This document shows, piece by piece, positions 1 through 8,740 of a stretch of DNA of 64,000 nt. The notes below the pieces were generated by a model. That model saw only the letters and a program-made list of their open reading frames with translations, was not told where the DNA came from and searched no databases. The stretch's first letter is position 1; each line of letters opens with the position of its first letter. Source of the stretch: Clostridia bacterium UC5.1-1C12 (GTDB lineage Bacteria > Bacillota_I > Bacilli_A > Erysipelotrichales > Erysipelotrichaceae); assembly GCA_001305055.1 (NCBI GenBank), contig BBZX01000011.1, forward strand, positions 1-64,000, in the 5' to 3' direction. A program made the translations under genes and the position numbers.

Positions 1-985
1 TAGCGCCGGCTGGACCCGTTGCTCCCGTATTTCCCGGTAAGCCCTGATCACCGCGTTCACCCTGAAGTCCGGTCGGACCGACTTCTCCCATCGGACCTTC
101 CGGTCCTGTTGCACCGGTGATGCCTGGTAAGCCCTGAATGCCCTGAATACCTTGTGCGCCGGTGGCACCTGCTGGACCCATTGATCCGGTATTACCCGGC
201 AGTCCTTGCTCACCTTGTACACCTTGAATACCCGGCATACCAACAGGCCCTTCAGGACCTGTAGCACCAGTGACTCCCATTGGACCCATTGATCCTGTGA
301 CACCTTGCGGACCTTGCAGACCAATACCCGTAGCACCTGCTGGACCCGTTGCTCCCGTTGTACCCGGCAAGCCTTGTTCGCCCTGAATGCCTTGCGCGCC
401 GGTAGTTCCCTTTGGTCCTACTGCACCTGTGGCGCCTGTATATCCCATGGGTCCTCTCGGACCAGTTGGGCCTGGTTCACCTTGCAGACCGATGCCTGTT
501 GCGCCTGTAGCGCCAGCAGCGCCGGTATTGCCCGGCAGCCCCTGAATACCTTGAATACCCTGTGCGCCAGTGGCGCCTCTAAAGCCGGTGGCGCCGGTTG
601 GGCCTGTTGCGCCGGTGAAGCCGGTGGCGCCGCGTGGACCTTGCGGACCCTGCAAGCCTTGTGAACCAGTTACACCCATTGGCCCCATTGGTCCAGTAGC
701 ACCCGTCGTTCCTTGCGGACCCATTGGACCCCTTGATCCTGTAGCGCCTTGTGGACCTTGCGGACCGAAAGGTCCTTGTGCACCTGTTGTGCCGCGCGGA
801 CCCATTGGACCCGGCATCCCCTGCGGACCTTGACAGCCGCGTGGGCCCATTGGTCCAGTAGGGCCGGTCGGACCCTGACAACAAGGTCTGCATGGATTGC
901 ACGGGTTAGGATGACAGCAATTACGATTATCATTTTCATACCAGTCATCTTGTGAACAAGAACGATTATTCTTATTATAATTCAT
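1..985 (-). CDS. Collagen-like Gly-X-Y repeat protein, spore-surface type (partial)
   Basis: The frame is open from the ATG at 985 to the window edge, so the C-terminus is missing. The first 33 or so residues are rich in Asn and Cys (a [14 protein letters not shown] stretch). They are followed by uninterrupted Gly-X-Y triplets rich in GPT, GPM and GAT for the remaining roughly 290 residues. This matches BclA-type filament proteins of spore surfaces, where the triplets form a collagen-like triple helix. The N-terminal cysteines may anchor or cross-link it; that is inference. The repeat phase stays in register at every point I translated. It has the same promoter motif and leader as the collagen-like gene downstream of it. 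The overlapping open frames on both strands are repeat shadows. Confidence 0.88.
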   Translation of the reverse strand, partial: MNYNKNNRSCSQDDWYENDNRNCCHPNPCNPCRPCCQGPTGPTGPMGPRGCQGPQGMPGPMGPRGTTGAQGPFGPQGPQGATGSRGPMGPQGTTGATGPMGPMGVTGSQGLQGPQGPRGATGFTGATGPTGATGFRGATGAQGIQGIQGLPGNTGAAGATGATGIGLQGEPGPTGPRGPMGYTGATGAVGPKGTTGAQGIQGEQGLPGTTGATGPAGATGIGLQGPQGVTGSMGPMGVTGATGPEGPVGMPGIQGVQGEQGLPGNTGSMGPAGATGAQGIQGIQGLPGITGATGPEGPMGEVGPTGLQGERGDQGLPGNTGATGPAGA

Positions 986-1023
986 TGAATCGCCTGCTTT
1001 CTGAATGAAACATTCATTCATTT

Positions 1024-1032
1024 CATACTATG
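1024..1032 (-). promoter_or_regulatory. Shared sporulation-type -10 motif (CATAGTATG)
   Basis: On the minus strand CATAGTATG lies 39 bases upstream of the collagen-like start codon. The same nine bases lie 39 bases upstream of the second collagen-like gene, and CATAGTCTG precedes the amidase. It resembles the CATANNNTA -10 consensus of late mother-cell sigma factors. No vegetative TTGACA/TATAAT pair is visible here. The sigma assignment is inferred. Confidence 0.45.
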
Positions 1033-1138
1033 CTTGACACAACACGGCTTCAGGATAATCGCCTATATTACATAAAAAATGATAAAATACCAAGCTGCAT
1101 TCAACATCATTTTCATATTATCAGCACTCAATACAGCT

Positions 1139-1165
1139 CAAAAACAGGCAGTCTGGCTGCCTGTT
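1139..1165 (-). terminator. Intrinsic terminator after the second collagen-like gene
   Basis: A nine-base stem (AACAGGCAG/CTGCCTGTT) with a five-base loop is followed on the minus strand by a run of T. It lies between the two collagen-like genes, so they are separate transcription units. Confidence 0.8.
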
Positions 1166-1235
1166 GATACATCAAGCTCTGCACTTGATAAAAAAGAGAT
1201 AAGATATAGTCCACATAAAATACGCTTATAAGCTA

Positions 1236-1924
1236 TTAATCACTTAATTGGATAATTGACAGCATCCGGTTCATATAACCTAGAGATGGAAAAATTGAAC
1301 TTACACTGACACCGACAGCATCTCCTGCAGACAAGGCCGCCTGAATCGTAAATGTTGTAGAACTGCGGTTTGAAATCTTGAAAAAGAGGAAATATCACCA
1401 AAGACCGGCTGATTGTTAACCGTAATATAAGCGTCAAGATACGGCAGATCCATATCTGCTTCAACCGTTGCTTCGGCACTGAGAGATATCGTAATCTGAT
1501 AGATTCCATCACGGCCCACGATCAGTTCATTACCTGATGGGCTGACTGTAATGGAATCTGACAAGGGGCCAACTTTATTAAACTCCATCTGTGCAGCCAC
1601 CGTATTTGGTATCTCATTATTCAAACCGCTTAAAGAACCATATGCTAAGACAACGCTTCCCGTCGCACCGGTTGGACCTTGAATGCCCGGCAAGCCCTGC
1701 GGTCCCATTGGACCGGTTGCGCCAGTTTCACCTGTCAATCCTTGAATACCTTGAGCACCGGTAACGCCAGTGGCTCCTGTGGGTCCCATCGGACCTTGAA
1801 TACCCGGCAAGCCCTGCGGCCCCATTGGACCGGTCGGTCCTTGAACATATTGCGGCTGATCCGTACAACACTGATTCATGCACTTATCATGTGAGCAAGA
1901 ACAATTATTCCTATTGCAATTCAT
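1236..1924 (-). CDS. BclA-like collagen-like protein with C-terminal jelly-roll-type domain (frameshifted)
   Basis: The protein has a Cys-rich N-terminus (residues 1-25), about 60 residues of Gly-X-Y triplets, then a non-collagen C-terminal domain. That domain runs from [11 protein letters not shown] through the conserved [14 protein letters not shown] region and resembles the C-terminal domain of exosporium BclA proteins, which trimerises on the spore surface. As read, the frame breaks at the A-run 1381-1385. Adding one base restores a normal ending ([19 protein letters not shown], then about 20 residues) with a stop at 1236-1238 and a total near 229 residues. The run suggests a sequencing deletion. 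It shares its promoter motif and ribosome-binding leader with the gene at 1-985. Confidence 0.85.
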
Positions 1925-1962
1925 GTTTACACCTGCTTTCTGAATGAATGTCTCATTCCATC

Positions 1963-1971
1963 CATACTATG
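1963..1971 (-). promoter_or_regulatory. Shared sporulation-type -10 motif (CATAGTATG)
   Basis: This copy of CATAGTATG lies 39 bases before the start codon, as in the other collagen-like gene. Both leaders also share CATTCAGAAAGCAGG just before the start. The conserved spacing argues that the two genes are expressed together late in sporulation. Confidence 0.45.
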
Positions 1972-2048
1972 TCCGATGCCAGCCAGCTTTTAAATCATTG
2001 CCTAATAATTATAAAAATGACACACTTACCCAGCTTTAAGATATTGCT

Positions 2049-2636
2049 TTAAGGTGCTGGAAACGGATCATAAGCATAGCCAAAATAATTTAATATGCCA
2101 ATATAAATCGCAAAAGCGAACAGATATTGGTCATTAAGCAATTTCTCAGCATCCATCAGATTAGTCAGATAACCCAATTCAACTAATATCGCTGGCATTG
2201 TCGTTGCTCTCAGTACATATAATGAAGGATTCAGTCTGACCATATTGTATCGTGTACCTACTAAATCTACAATAGAAGTAAGCACATCGGCAGCCAAATC
2301 AGCCGCTGATGAATTTGCTCGATATACATAAACCTCTGAACCGTTTAAAGCCGGACTGGGATTATAATTTACATGAATACTGATAAAATAATCCGCAGGC
2401 CACAGATTAGCCGCTTCCACTCGGGCACGCAGACTGCTGCTAGTATCAGTGCCGATAACCGTATCGGGAAAAGGCCTGGAAACCCTGACCGTAAAACGTG
2501 GATCCGCATATAAGAAACCTGCCAGATAGATACCTACCCAATAGGTGACTTCACTTTCAACTACCCCATTGCCGCTCGCGCCGGCATTTATCGTACCCGG
2601 GTTATGACCCTGATCAACATAAATTTTTATTGCCAT
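2049..2636 (-). CDS. N-acetylmuramoyl-L-alanine amidase, Amidase_3 family
   Basis: This 195-residue protein is a single zinc amidase domain of the Amidase_3 (CwlD/LytC catalytic) family. It cleaves the bond between muramic acid and the stem peptide of peptidoglycan. Visible metal and catalytic residues are the His in VDQGHNPG (near residue 11), the Glu in VVESEVTY, the His in FISIHVNYN and the Glu in ILVELGYLTN. There is no signal peptide or wall-binding repeat, so it may act in the mother cell or forespore. A strong GGAGG precedes the ATG. It carries a CATAGTCTG motif like that of the coat genes, which suggests a role in cortex modification or mother-cell lysis; this is inference. Confidence 0.9.
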   Translation of the reverse strand: MAIKIYVDQGHNPGTINAGASGNGVVESEVTYWVGIYLAGFLYADPRFTVRVSRPFPDTVIGTDTSSSLRARVEAANLWPADYFISIHVNYNPSPALNGSEVYVYRANSSAADLAADVLTSIVDLVGTRYNMVRLNPSLYVLRATTMPAILVELGYLTNLMDAEKLLNDQYLFAFAIYIGILNYFGYAYDPFPAP

Positions 2637-2654
2637 GAAAAACCCTCCTTCAGC

Positions 2655-2663
2655 CAGACTATG
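2655..2663 (-). promoter_or_regulatory. Sporulation-type -10 motif (CATAGTCTG) before the amidase gene
   Basis: On the minus strand CATAGTCTG lies 19 bases before the amidase start. It differs by one base from the motif before both collagen-like genes. The short distance leaves just enough room for the ribosome-binding site. Confidence 0.35.
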
Positions 2664-2696
2664 CGGCGGTATTCACTTAACAAGGGTGTTTGCACA

Positions 2697-2741
2697 ACAA
2701 AAAAGAACCTCTGACGCATGAAGCGTTAAAGATTCTTGATA
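2697..2741 (-). terminator. Intrinsic terminator after the DUF2207 gene
   Basis: On the minus strand an imperfect stem built around ACGC/GCGT, with outer AGAATC/GGTTCT arms, is followed by six T. It starts a few bases after the DUF2207 stop. Confidence 0.75.
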
Positions 2742-2744
2742 GTA

Positions 2745-4644
2745 TTACCAGCTGCCGCCGCCACCGCCGCCGAAGCCGCCGCCTGAAAAGCCACCGCCGC
2801 CGGAGAAGCCGCCGCCAAAACCACCGCCGCCGCTGCCGCCTTTTGGTGCAGGCACATAGCTGGCTGACGAAGACATTGAATGGAAGCAATGATGGAAGCT
2901 ATGCCACCAATAAATAGATGAGAAGGTCGAGAAATGACGATCTGTTTCATACCAATCAGGTTGTTCAATAATGATATTCTCAAATTTATTTGACCATGTA
3001 TCACTGATTCCTAACACATACGCATAAGGCAGGATATCATAGAATGCTGAAGGATTCTCCTTAACAAGCATTTCGATACGGTCCTTCTCAGCATATAGGA
3101 TAAACTCCTTCAAACCAAGAAGCTGTCCGAGCCATTCATTTCCTTTAGGTGTTCTTTTTTCCATAAATGCCATCATGATGATTAACGCGGCACTCAATGC
3201 GATATAGCATAAAATTGAAAGCAGGGAAGCCTTAAAGAAAATCAAAATAAAAACATTGATTGACGCCACAATAGCATTCAAAACAATCGTTCCGACACAG
3301 GCCATAATTAATGATGCCCGTTTCATCACATAACGTTTTTTCATAATCACGATCCAAAGTACCAATGAGAACATAAAGAATAATGAAGGAATGGCAAATG
3401 GAATCGCCAATGGCAGTATCTCATAATAAGAATAAGCGCTCAGCAGTGTAAATACGATGGAAGGCAAACCTGCCACGATGACAAACAGCCACTGCATCAC
3501 AGAAGAAGCCTGTGAGAAAACACGCCTTCCCTTGGCTCTGGTAAAGTAACTGCTGACCTGATTTTTAGCTCGATACAGTGCTTCACCAACCTTGCCGTCA
3601 GCTAAATCGTCCTCACTCACTGCATCCTTCTTCTTAAAAATAGCCTCAAAGAATTTACGCTCATAATCGGTACTTTCATCTTTGGGAATATCCATCAGCT
3701 TGATTAAAGTCAACGCTTCATTTTCTTCCTTAATTTTCAGATACCCCTTATTGGCCCATTCAATAATCAAAGACAGCACATCTCTTGATTCAACTGAACC
3801 ATCAATGACATAACCTACACCCGCACTGTTTAAATCCTTAGGCGCACTGAATTCAACGGTAACTACAACCTCATCATCCTTACCAAACTTCCAAAACAGC
3901 ACTAATGATACTACTAACAAAACAGCACTGAAAATCATCAGTAAGAAGTATAATCCTTAGGTTCAGGGAATCGGAAATAATCAGAGGGCAGACGCACCAT
4001 AATCGTTGCCGCCTCATAATTATCCAGCGGCACTAACGTTTCACCGCTGATTGTATTGCCGTTCACTTCATACCGCATATTGTTTTCAATACCGCCATAA
4101 TATCCAGTATATGCTGAAATATCTTCTTCACTGAATGACTTTGGCATATTGATTGTAAAGCTTAAATGCTTGATTGTCGTATCAAAATTATCCGCAAGAT
4201 TCCAATAAAGCATTTGGGTATCCTTTAAATCAAGATCCTTTGTCTGCACCGTATAGGAAATCGTATAAAGCTGAGAGCCAATCACTTCCCGATCAGCATC
4301 ACCAAGCTGAATAATAATGCCTTGACTGTCATAATCAAGCGAACAGTTTGTCCCGCCGCATTGAATATCAGTAACCGGAAAATAATAATCCTTCTCAACT
4401 GATTTGCCATCAATCATCCACGTCATAGAATAGGATGTTGGTATATTCCGATAAAGCCATGCCGGTACTGACTGAAGTCAAGCATCAAGGTTTCCTGAAT
4501 ATGCAAAGCGCCGTTCTCTTCAACATTGATCGTAATATCATAATCATCAATGGTAAAAGCCTCCTGCGCTTTAGCTGGCATTATTGTCAGCATCAGCATC
4601 GCTGTGACCATCAATCCTTTTTTAAGCCATGATCTTAATTTCAT
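2745..4644 (-). CDS. DUF2207 membrane protein with Gly-rich tail (two frameshifts)
   Basis: The start chosen is the ATG at 4644, nine bases after GGAAG. Residues 1-27 form a signal peptide ending near AKA. An extracellular DUF2207 domain follows (YRHGFYRNIP after repair), then a membrane segment, a cytoplasmic stretch, two or three more membrane segments and a tail made almost only of Gly, Phe and Ser, typical of the family. Function is unknown; the family commonly sits beside LemA, as here. The frame breaks at 4453-4455 and near 3943. Adding one base at each place rejoins all three pieces into one protein of about 633 residues. A terminator separates it from lemA. Confidence 0.85.
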
Positions 4645-4676
4645 TTCGTTCACTTCCTTTCTAAATCATCACAAAT

Positions 4677-4698
4677 TAAAAAGGGGCAGAGCGCCCCT
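4677..4698 (-). terminator. Intrinsic terminator after lemA
   Basis: The stem AGGGGC/GCCCCT with a five-base loop is followed by TTTTT on the minus strand. It lies just after the lemA stop. Read-through would reach the DUF2207 gene 30 bases further on. Confidence 0.75.
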
Positions 4699-4703
4699 AT
4701 CAG

Positions 4704-5261
4704 TTAAAACTGAACCTGAACGTTTTCACGTTGAGCTGCATCCGTAATTTCATACATCGGCTGGCGATGAAAACCAAACATACCTGCCAAAAGATTACTA
4801 GGAAATGTCATAACCATATTATTGAACTTAACAACAATAGCATTATAGTACTTACGTGAATTAGCAATCTCTGATTCAAGATTTTGAAGCTCATTCTGCA
4901 GACTGAGGAAATTCTTATCTGCCTTTAAGTCAGGATATTGTTCGCCGATCGCATATAACGGTCCCAACATAGACTGGAAATTCTTTTCACTGGAAATTTT
5001 CTCATCCATCGTATTTGCTTTTACCGCAAGATTTCTTGCACTGATTACTTTTTCCAATGTTTCTGATTCATGCTTGGCATAACCTTTAATCGTTTCCACA
5101 AGATTAGGTATCAGATCATATCTTTTCTTTAAATAAACATCCATTGTTGAAAATGCTTCTTCAACTTTATTTAAACCCTTTACCAGACCATTATATGTCA
5201 TAATGCCCCAGACAATCAGCAGCACAACAATAACTACTACTACCCAGATAGCTATATTCAT
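4704..5261 (-). CDS. lemA: LemA family protein
   Basis: This 185-residue protein has one N-terminal membrane segment (about residues 4-21) followed by the long helical LemA domain with the conserved NGLVKGLNKVEEAFSTMDVYL and RYDLIPNLVETIKGYAKHE stretches. Most of it should face outside the membrane. The precise role of LemA proteins is not established. The neighbouring DUF2207 gene on the same strand is a common partner, which suggests a joint envelope function. A clear vegetative promoter precedes it. Confidence 0.93.
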   Translation of the reverse strand: MNIAIWVVVVIVVLLIVWGIMTYNGLVKGLNKVEEAFSTMDVYLKKRYDLIPNLVETIKGYAKHESETLEKVISARNLAVKANTMDEKISSEKNFQSMLGPLYAIGEQYPDLKADKNFLSLQNELQNLESEIANSRKYYNAIVVKFNNMVMTFPSNLLAGMFGFHRQPMYEITDAAQRENVQVQF

Positions 5262-5287
5262 TTATTTTCACTCCTTTGTTTAACAGC

Positions 5288-5316
5288 ATTATATCATTAA
5301 GAATTTTAAGATACAA
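5288..5316 (-). promoter_or_regulatory. Vegetative promoter of lemA
   Basis: On the minus strand the -35 TTGTAT and the -10 TATAAT are separated by 17 bases, 27 bases before the lemA start. Confidence 0.7.
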
Positions 5317-5328
5317 TCAAATTAGGGC

Positions 5329-5357
5329 TTTTCAAAATAACATTTCTGTCATATAAT
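5329..5357 (+). promoter_or_regulatory. Promoter of the tRNA-Arg(CCG) gene
   Basis: A weak -35 (TTTTCA) and a consensus TATAAT at 5352-5357 are spaced by 17 bases. The tRNA begins 13 bases after the -10 box. Confidence 0.55.
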
Positions 5358-5370
5358 ATTAAATAGCCAT

Positions 5371-5447
5371 GCGCCCATGGCGCAATTGGATAGCGCATTT
5401 GATTCCGATTCAAAAGGTTGGGGGTTCAAGTCCCTTTGGGCGCGCCA
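5371..5447 (+). tRNA. tRNA-Arg (anticodon CCG)
   Basis: The acceptor arms GCGCCCA/TGGGCGC pair fully and are followed by discriminator G and an encoded CCA. The anticodon stem TTTGA/TCAAA encloses TTCCGAT, giving anticodon CCG, which reads the CGG codon. The T loop TTCAAGT is standard. The two outer T-stem pairs are G-T wobbles. Confidence 0.93.
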
Positions 5448-5459
5448 AATTAATTGCTG

Positions 5460-5487
5460 CCGGATGAAATCATCCGGTATTTTTATT
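5460..5487 (+). terminator. Intrinsic terminator after tRNA-Arg(CCG)
   Basis: The perfect stem CCGGATG/CATCCGG with a four-base loop is followed by TATTTTTATT. It separates the tRNA from idi. Confidence 0.85.
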
Positions 5488-5512
5488 ATCCATAACAGAA
5501 AGTGAGGATTCT

Positions 5513-6043
5513 ATGGACAGCTTACTCTTAGTAAATCTCTTTGATCAGCCAATTGGCACAGCATCTAAAATGGAAGCCCATCAGAAAGCACTGCTGCATC
5601 GAGCTTTCTCTGTATTTATTGTGCACGATGGGAAGATGCTTATCCAAAAACGCGCAGCTGATAAATATCATACACCGTTGCTTTGGAGCAATGCCTGCTG
5701 TTCTCATCCGCGTTATGACGAAAAGCTCGAAGATGCCGTGCATCGCCGTTTAATGGAAGAGCTGGGAATCGACGCTGAATGCCGGGAATTATTCTCCTTT
5801 GTCTATCACGCAGCTTTTGACAACGGGATAGCTGAATATGAATATGATCATGTTTTTCTTGCCGACAGTGCTGAAACAATCAAACTGAATCCTGATGAAG
5901 CAGAAGCGATTGAATGGGTCAGCTATGCTGAGCTGGCAGAAGATTTGCGTCAGCATCCTGAAAAATATACCCCTTGGTTTATTATCGCCTGTCCGCGCGT
6001 ATTAGCAATTTGCATGAAGGAGGCAGAAAGTGATGAAGCATAA
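5513..6043 (+). CDS. idi: Isopentenyl-diphosphate delta-isomerase, type I
   Basis: The enzyme interconverts isopentenyl and dimethylallyl diphosphate in isoprenoid synthesis. The 176-residue protein has the Nudix-fold layout of type I IDI. Visible features are the catalytic Cys in SNACCSHP (near residue 63) and the metal-binding EDAVHRRLMEELGI Nudix helix (near residues 72-86). They also include the YEYDHVF segment with the conserved Glu, and a C-terminal WF motif. Many Firmicutes use the unrelated flavin-dependent type II enzyme, so type I is a useful marker. The gene overlaps the next one by 11 bases, which suggests translational coupling. Confidence 0.93.
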   Translation: MDSLLLVNLFDQPIGTASKMEAHQKALLHRAFSVFIVHDGKMLIQKRAADKYHTPLLWSNACCSHPRYDEKLEDAVHRRLMEELGIDAECRELFSFVYHAAFDNGIAEYEYDHVFLADSAETIKLNPDEAEAIEWVSYAELAEDLRQHPEKYTPWFIIACPRVLAICMKEAESDEA

Positions 6044-6986
6044 AATTGTCGTATTAAATTCTGAATTGGTAGACTATGATAATCAGATAGATTTTCATGC
6101 GCTTGGCGAGCAAGTAACGATTTATCGTCATAGCCAAGCCGATCAGATCCTTGAACGGGTTAATGATTATGAAATCGTAGTCACAAAAGAACTGCCGCTG
6201 CCTGCCAGCCTAATCGCCCGGTTCCCCTCTTCAGTGAAATGTATCTGCGAAGCCGGTACCGGTTATAACAATATCGATTTGAAAGCTGCAACTGAAAAAG
6301 GAATCATGGTCTGCAACATTCCTGCTTACAGTACACAGCGGGTAGCACAGACAGCAATCATGATGCTTTTAAATCTAAGCTCCGAGGTTCAAAAACAGAT
6401 CCGTATGCAGGAACGGCATTGTTATGATAATTTTACCAAGCAGTTGATGGTCAATCATTTTGAGGTCAATGATAAGATTCTGGGGATTGTCGGTTATGGC
6501 AGCATCGGCCGTGAAGTGATTAAAATTGCGCAGTCATTGGGAATGAAAATTATCGTTTATACACGCACGCCAAGAACAGACAGCGAAATTGAATTTACCG
6601 ATTTAGAAACCGTACTGCGCAAGTGTGATTATCTCTCACTTCATTGTCCGTTAACGGATAAAACACATCAGCTCATCAATGCTGAAACATTAGCTTTAAT
6701 GAAGCCATCCGCCTTTATCATAAATACATCACGCGGTGCGTTGATCGATGAGCAAGCGTTGATTGCGGCACTGAAAGCAGGTAAACTGGCAGGAGCCGGT
6801 TTAGATGTTCAGGAGCATGAGCCATTAGACAGCACCAGTGAACTGTTTAAAATGGAAAATGTCCTTGTGACACCGCATATGGGGTGGAAGGGATTGGAAA
6901 CCCGGCAGCGTTTACTGAAGCTGCTTGCCGAAAATATTAGGGCATACGAAAGTGGTCATCCGATTAATGTAGTGCATTTAATATAG
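6033..6986 (+). CDS. D-2-hydroxyacid dehydrogenase (NAD-dependent, glycerate/hydroxypyruvate type)
   Basis: The protein has the two-domain fold of D-isomer 2-hydroxyacid dehydrogenases. It shows a Rossmann motif GIVGYGSIGREV near residue 150 and the catalytic triad Arg in NTSRGALID, Glu in VQEHEP and His in TPHMGW. It should reduce a 2-keto acid with NADH; the substrate cannot be read from the sequence. AAGGAGG at 6016-6022 fits the ATG at 6033; a GTG at 6030 is an alternative. The gene overlaps the end of idi and is followed by a terminator. Confidence 0.88.
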   Translation: MKHKIVVLNSELVDYDNQIDFHALGEQVTIYRHSQADQILERVNDYEIVVTKELPLPASLIARFPSSVKCICEAGTGYNNIDLKAATEKGIMVCNIPAYSTQRVAQTAIMMLLNLSSEVQKQIRMQERHCYDNFTKQLMVNHFEVNDKILGIVGYGSIGREVIKIAQSLGMKIIVYTRTPRTDSEIEFTDLETVLRKCDYLSLHCPLTDKTHQLINAETLALMKPSAFIINTSRGALIDEQALIAALKAGKLAGAGLDVQEHEPLDSTSELFKMENVLVTPHMGWKGLETRQRLLKLLAENIRAYESGHPINVVHLI

Positions 6987-6990
6987 TTAA

Positions 6991-7017
6991 GGAGAGGTTT
7001 AGCCGCCTCTCCTTTTT
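6991..7017 (+). terminator. Intrinsic terminator of the idi operon
   Basis: The perfect stem GGAGAGG/CCTCTCC is followed by TTTTT, four bases after the dehydrogenase stop. Confidence 0.88.
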
Positions 7018-7039
7018 CAACTCTACTGCAATTTATTGA

Positions 7040-7068
7040 TTGTTGTTTCCGCTGTTTTATGATAAAAT
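7040..7068 (+). promoter_or_regulatory. Promoter of the tRNA-Arg(CCT) gene
   Basis: TTGTTG and TAAAAT are spaced by 17 bases. The tRNA begins 15 bases after the -10 box. Confidence 0.5.
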
Positions 7069-7083
7069 AATAAACGCGAATAT

Positions 7084-7158
7084 GCCCCCGTAGTTAAATG
7101 GATATAACAAGATCCTCCTAAGATTTAGTTATCAGTTCGATTCTGGTCGGGGGTGCCA
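7084..7158 (+). tRNA. tRNA-Arg (anticodon CCT)
   Basis: The acceptor arms GCCCCCG/CGGGGGT pair with one terminal G-T wobble, followed by G and encoded CCA. The anticodon stem AGATC/GATTT encloses CTCCTAA, giving anticodon CCT, which reads AGG. The T arm carries TTCGATT. Confidence 0.92.
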
Positions 7159-7174
7159 TATTTAAAATCGGCAG

Positions 7175-7203
7175 CACATCGATTATGTTGATGTGTTTTT
7201 TTT
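7175..7203 (+). terminator. Intrinsic terminator after tRNA-Arg(CCT)
   Basis: The stem CACATC/GATGTG with a nine-base loop is followed by a run of eight or more T. Confidence 0.85.
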
Positions 7204-7216
7204 ATGCTGAGTACAG

Positions 7217-7810
7217 TCAACTTCTCTTAAACAATAAACCATTTCTCTCTTTTGATTTATGATGCCGATGATGATCCTTAGTTCCATGATAATCAAAACT
7301 CCATTTATCTGTCAGCTTGATTAAAATAGCCTGAAGTTCAGCCTTCTCTTCATCACTTAAAACATCATAAATGGCATCAGGATCTTCGATTGTTTCCTGA
7401 CTGGCCGCAAGCTGACCCTGCTCACTAAGCCTTACCAGCATTCGCCGTTTATCCTGTTCATCCTTTTCACGCAGAATCAATCCCCGCGCTTCCAGCTTGG
7501 CAATCGTTTCACTTAATGATCCAGCTTCAATTTCAAGCTTCTGCTGCAGCTCCTTTTGGCTAAGCAGTTCATTCTCTGCCAGCAGTTTTAAGATTCTGCT
7601 TTGCCCGCGCCGATTGGTCTTGTGTTCTAATATATAACCGCAGCGCATTAATAAATGTGTCAGATCTTTTTGGCCATGATGATCATGATGCTTCTTTCCC
7701 TCATCCTGACTTGTCTCATTAAAGAACTTTCTGCCTCGTCCGCATTTTAATTCATTACTTAAACACTCCTTGGGACACTGTGTACATCTCTCTAAATTAT
7801 CTTTATTCAT
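7217..7810 (-). CDS. MarR-family regulator with Cys-rich N-terminus and His-rich tails
   Basis: This 197-residue protein carries a central MarR winged helix. The recognition part reads ELQQKLEIEAGSLSETIAKLEARGLI and the wing holds DKRRMLVRLSEQG. Around it are unusual extensions. The N-terminus has four cysteines (CTQCPKEC, then a Cys in LKCGRGR) and a KKHHDHHGQ cluster. The C-terminus has DHHRHHKSK. These could bind a metal or sense redox state, so it may be a metal- or stress-responsive repressor; that is inference. Two inverted operator-like copies flank its own promoter, which suggests autoregulation. No transporter gene is directly attached, so the target is unknown. Confidence 0.85.
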   Translation of the reverse strand: MNKDNLERCTQCPKECLSNELKCGRGRKFFNETSQDEGKKHHDHHGQKDLTHLLMRCGYILEHKTNRRGQSRILKLLAENELLSQKELQQKLEIEAGSLSETIAKLEARGLILREKDEQDKRRMLVRLSEQGQLAASQETIEDPDAIYDVLSDEEKAELQAILIKLTDKWSFDYHGTKDHHRHHKSKERNGLLFKRS

Positions 7811-7836
7811 TCATATCTCCTTTCGTCGCCTATTTA

Positions 7837-7895
7837 ATTAGGTGCCTTACAAATATAGAATACATCAACTCTCCGTAATTGTCAAGGTACCTAAT
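7837..7895 (-). promoter_or_regulatory. MarR gene promoter flanked by inverted operator copies
   Basis: On the minus strand TTGACA (7880-7885), a 17-base spacer and TATTCT (7857-7862) form a near-consensus promoter. ATTAGGTGCCTT at 7837-7848 and AAGGTACCTAAT at 7884-7895 are inverted copies matching at 11 of 12 positions, each itself nearly palindromic around AGGTACCT. One overlaps the -35 box and one covers the transcription start region. This is the classic layout of an autorepressed MarR gene. Confidence 0.7.
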
Positions 7896-8027
7896 CATTT
7901 TTTATCAGCATAATAAAAGGCAGACACCTGCCTCATTGAATAGATACGATTATTTTAATTACCGAATGTTTTAGTGAAAGTGGATTCTATGATAAAATGG
8001 TACCAATCATAAACAAAGGAGTCTGCC

Positions 8028-8740
8028 ATGAAACTTATTCAATATTCAGAGTACATTTATACTACCACCTACGAAACTAAAAGAGATCGTCCATCATTGG
8101 GTTATATCAAAGGTTCAAATTTTTCTGTAATGATAGATGCCGGCACCAGCGCTCAGCATGTAAAGGAAGCCTATGCCCTCTTAAAAGGACGTCAGCTGCC
8201 GCTTCCTGCTTTCACGATCCTTACCCATTGGCATTGGATCATACTTTTGGTATGCATGCCGTCCATGGTCTTACGATTGCTCATACGCTGACCAATCGTG
8301 AACTTGAACGCATGATGAAATGGCAGTGGGATCCTAAAGCGATGCAGGAAAGACTAATTTCCCAAGAAGAAATTCCCTTCGTCGATGATCATTTAAAGGT
8401 TGAGTATAACGATTTGAATGAGATAAAGCTAAAAACCGCGGATATATCCTTTACGTCCAATATGACATTAGACCAAGGCAGCAGCCATGTCAAGCTGTTT
8501 CACGTTTCCTCTCCCCACAGTGAGGACAGTGTATTTATTTATGTGCCGGAAGCTAAGGTGCTGTTCATTGGTGATGCCATCTGCGAAGATTACTATCACC
8601 AAATGAATGTCGACCAAAGCAAACTTAAAGCCATGATCAAATTTCTACAAACCTTAGATTTTGAAATTGGTATTCAGGGGCATCTGCCTGCCATGAATAA
8701 AACAGCAATCCTTGAGCAGGCTTATGCTTTAATTAAATAG
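8028..8740 (+). CDS. Metallo-beta-lactamase fold hydrolase (frameshifted)
   Basis: The reconstructed protein of about 237 residues has the MBL metal motif THWHWDHTFG, but the frame breaks inside it at 8236-8237. Adding one G to the GG run restores the motif and joins the two open frames. A second His occurs in FHVSSPHSEDS, an Asp in FIGDAICEDYY and a His in IQGHLP, all consistent with a two-zinc MBL hydrolase. The substrate is unknown. AAAGGAG precedes the start. Its 3' end overlaps that of the convergent EAL gene by 19 bases. Confidence 0.82.

Noticed and set aside
305..955. Several open frames on both strands rich in Cys, Trp, Arg or Pro
   Set aside because: They are shadows of the Gly-X-Y repeat in the collagen-like gene on the minus strand, whose low codon diversity keeps other frames open.
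2677..3004. Arg-rich and Ala-rich frames opposite the end of the DUF2207 gene
   Set aside because: They are produced by the GGx repeat coding the Gly-rich tail.
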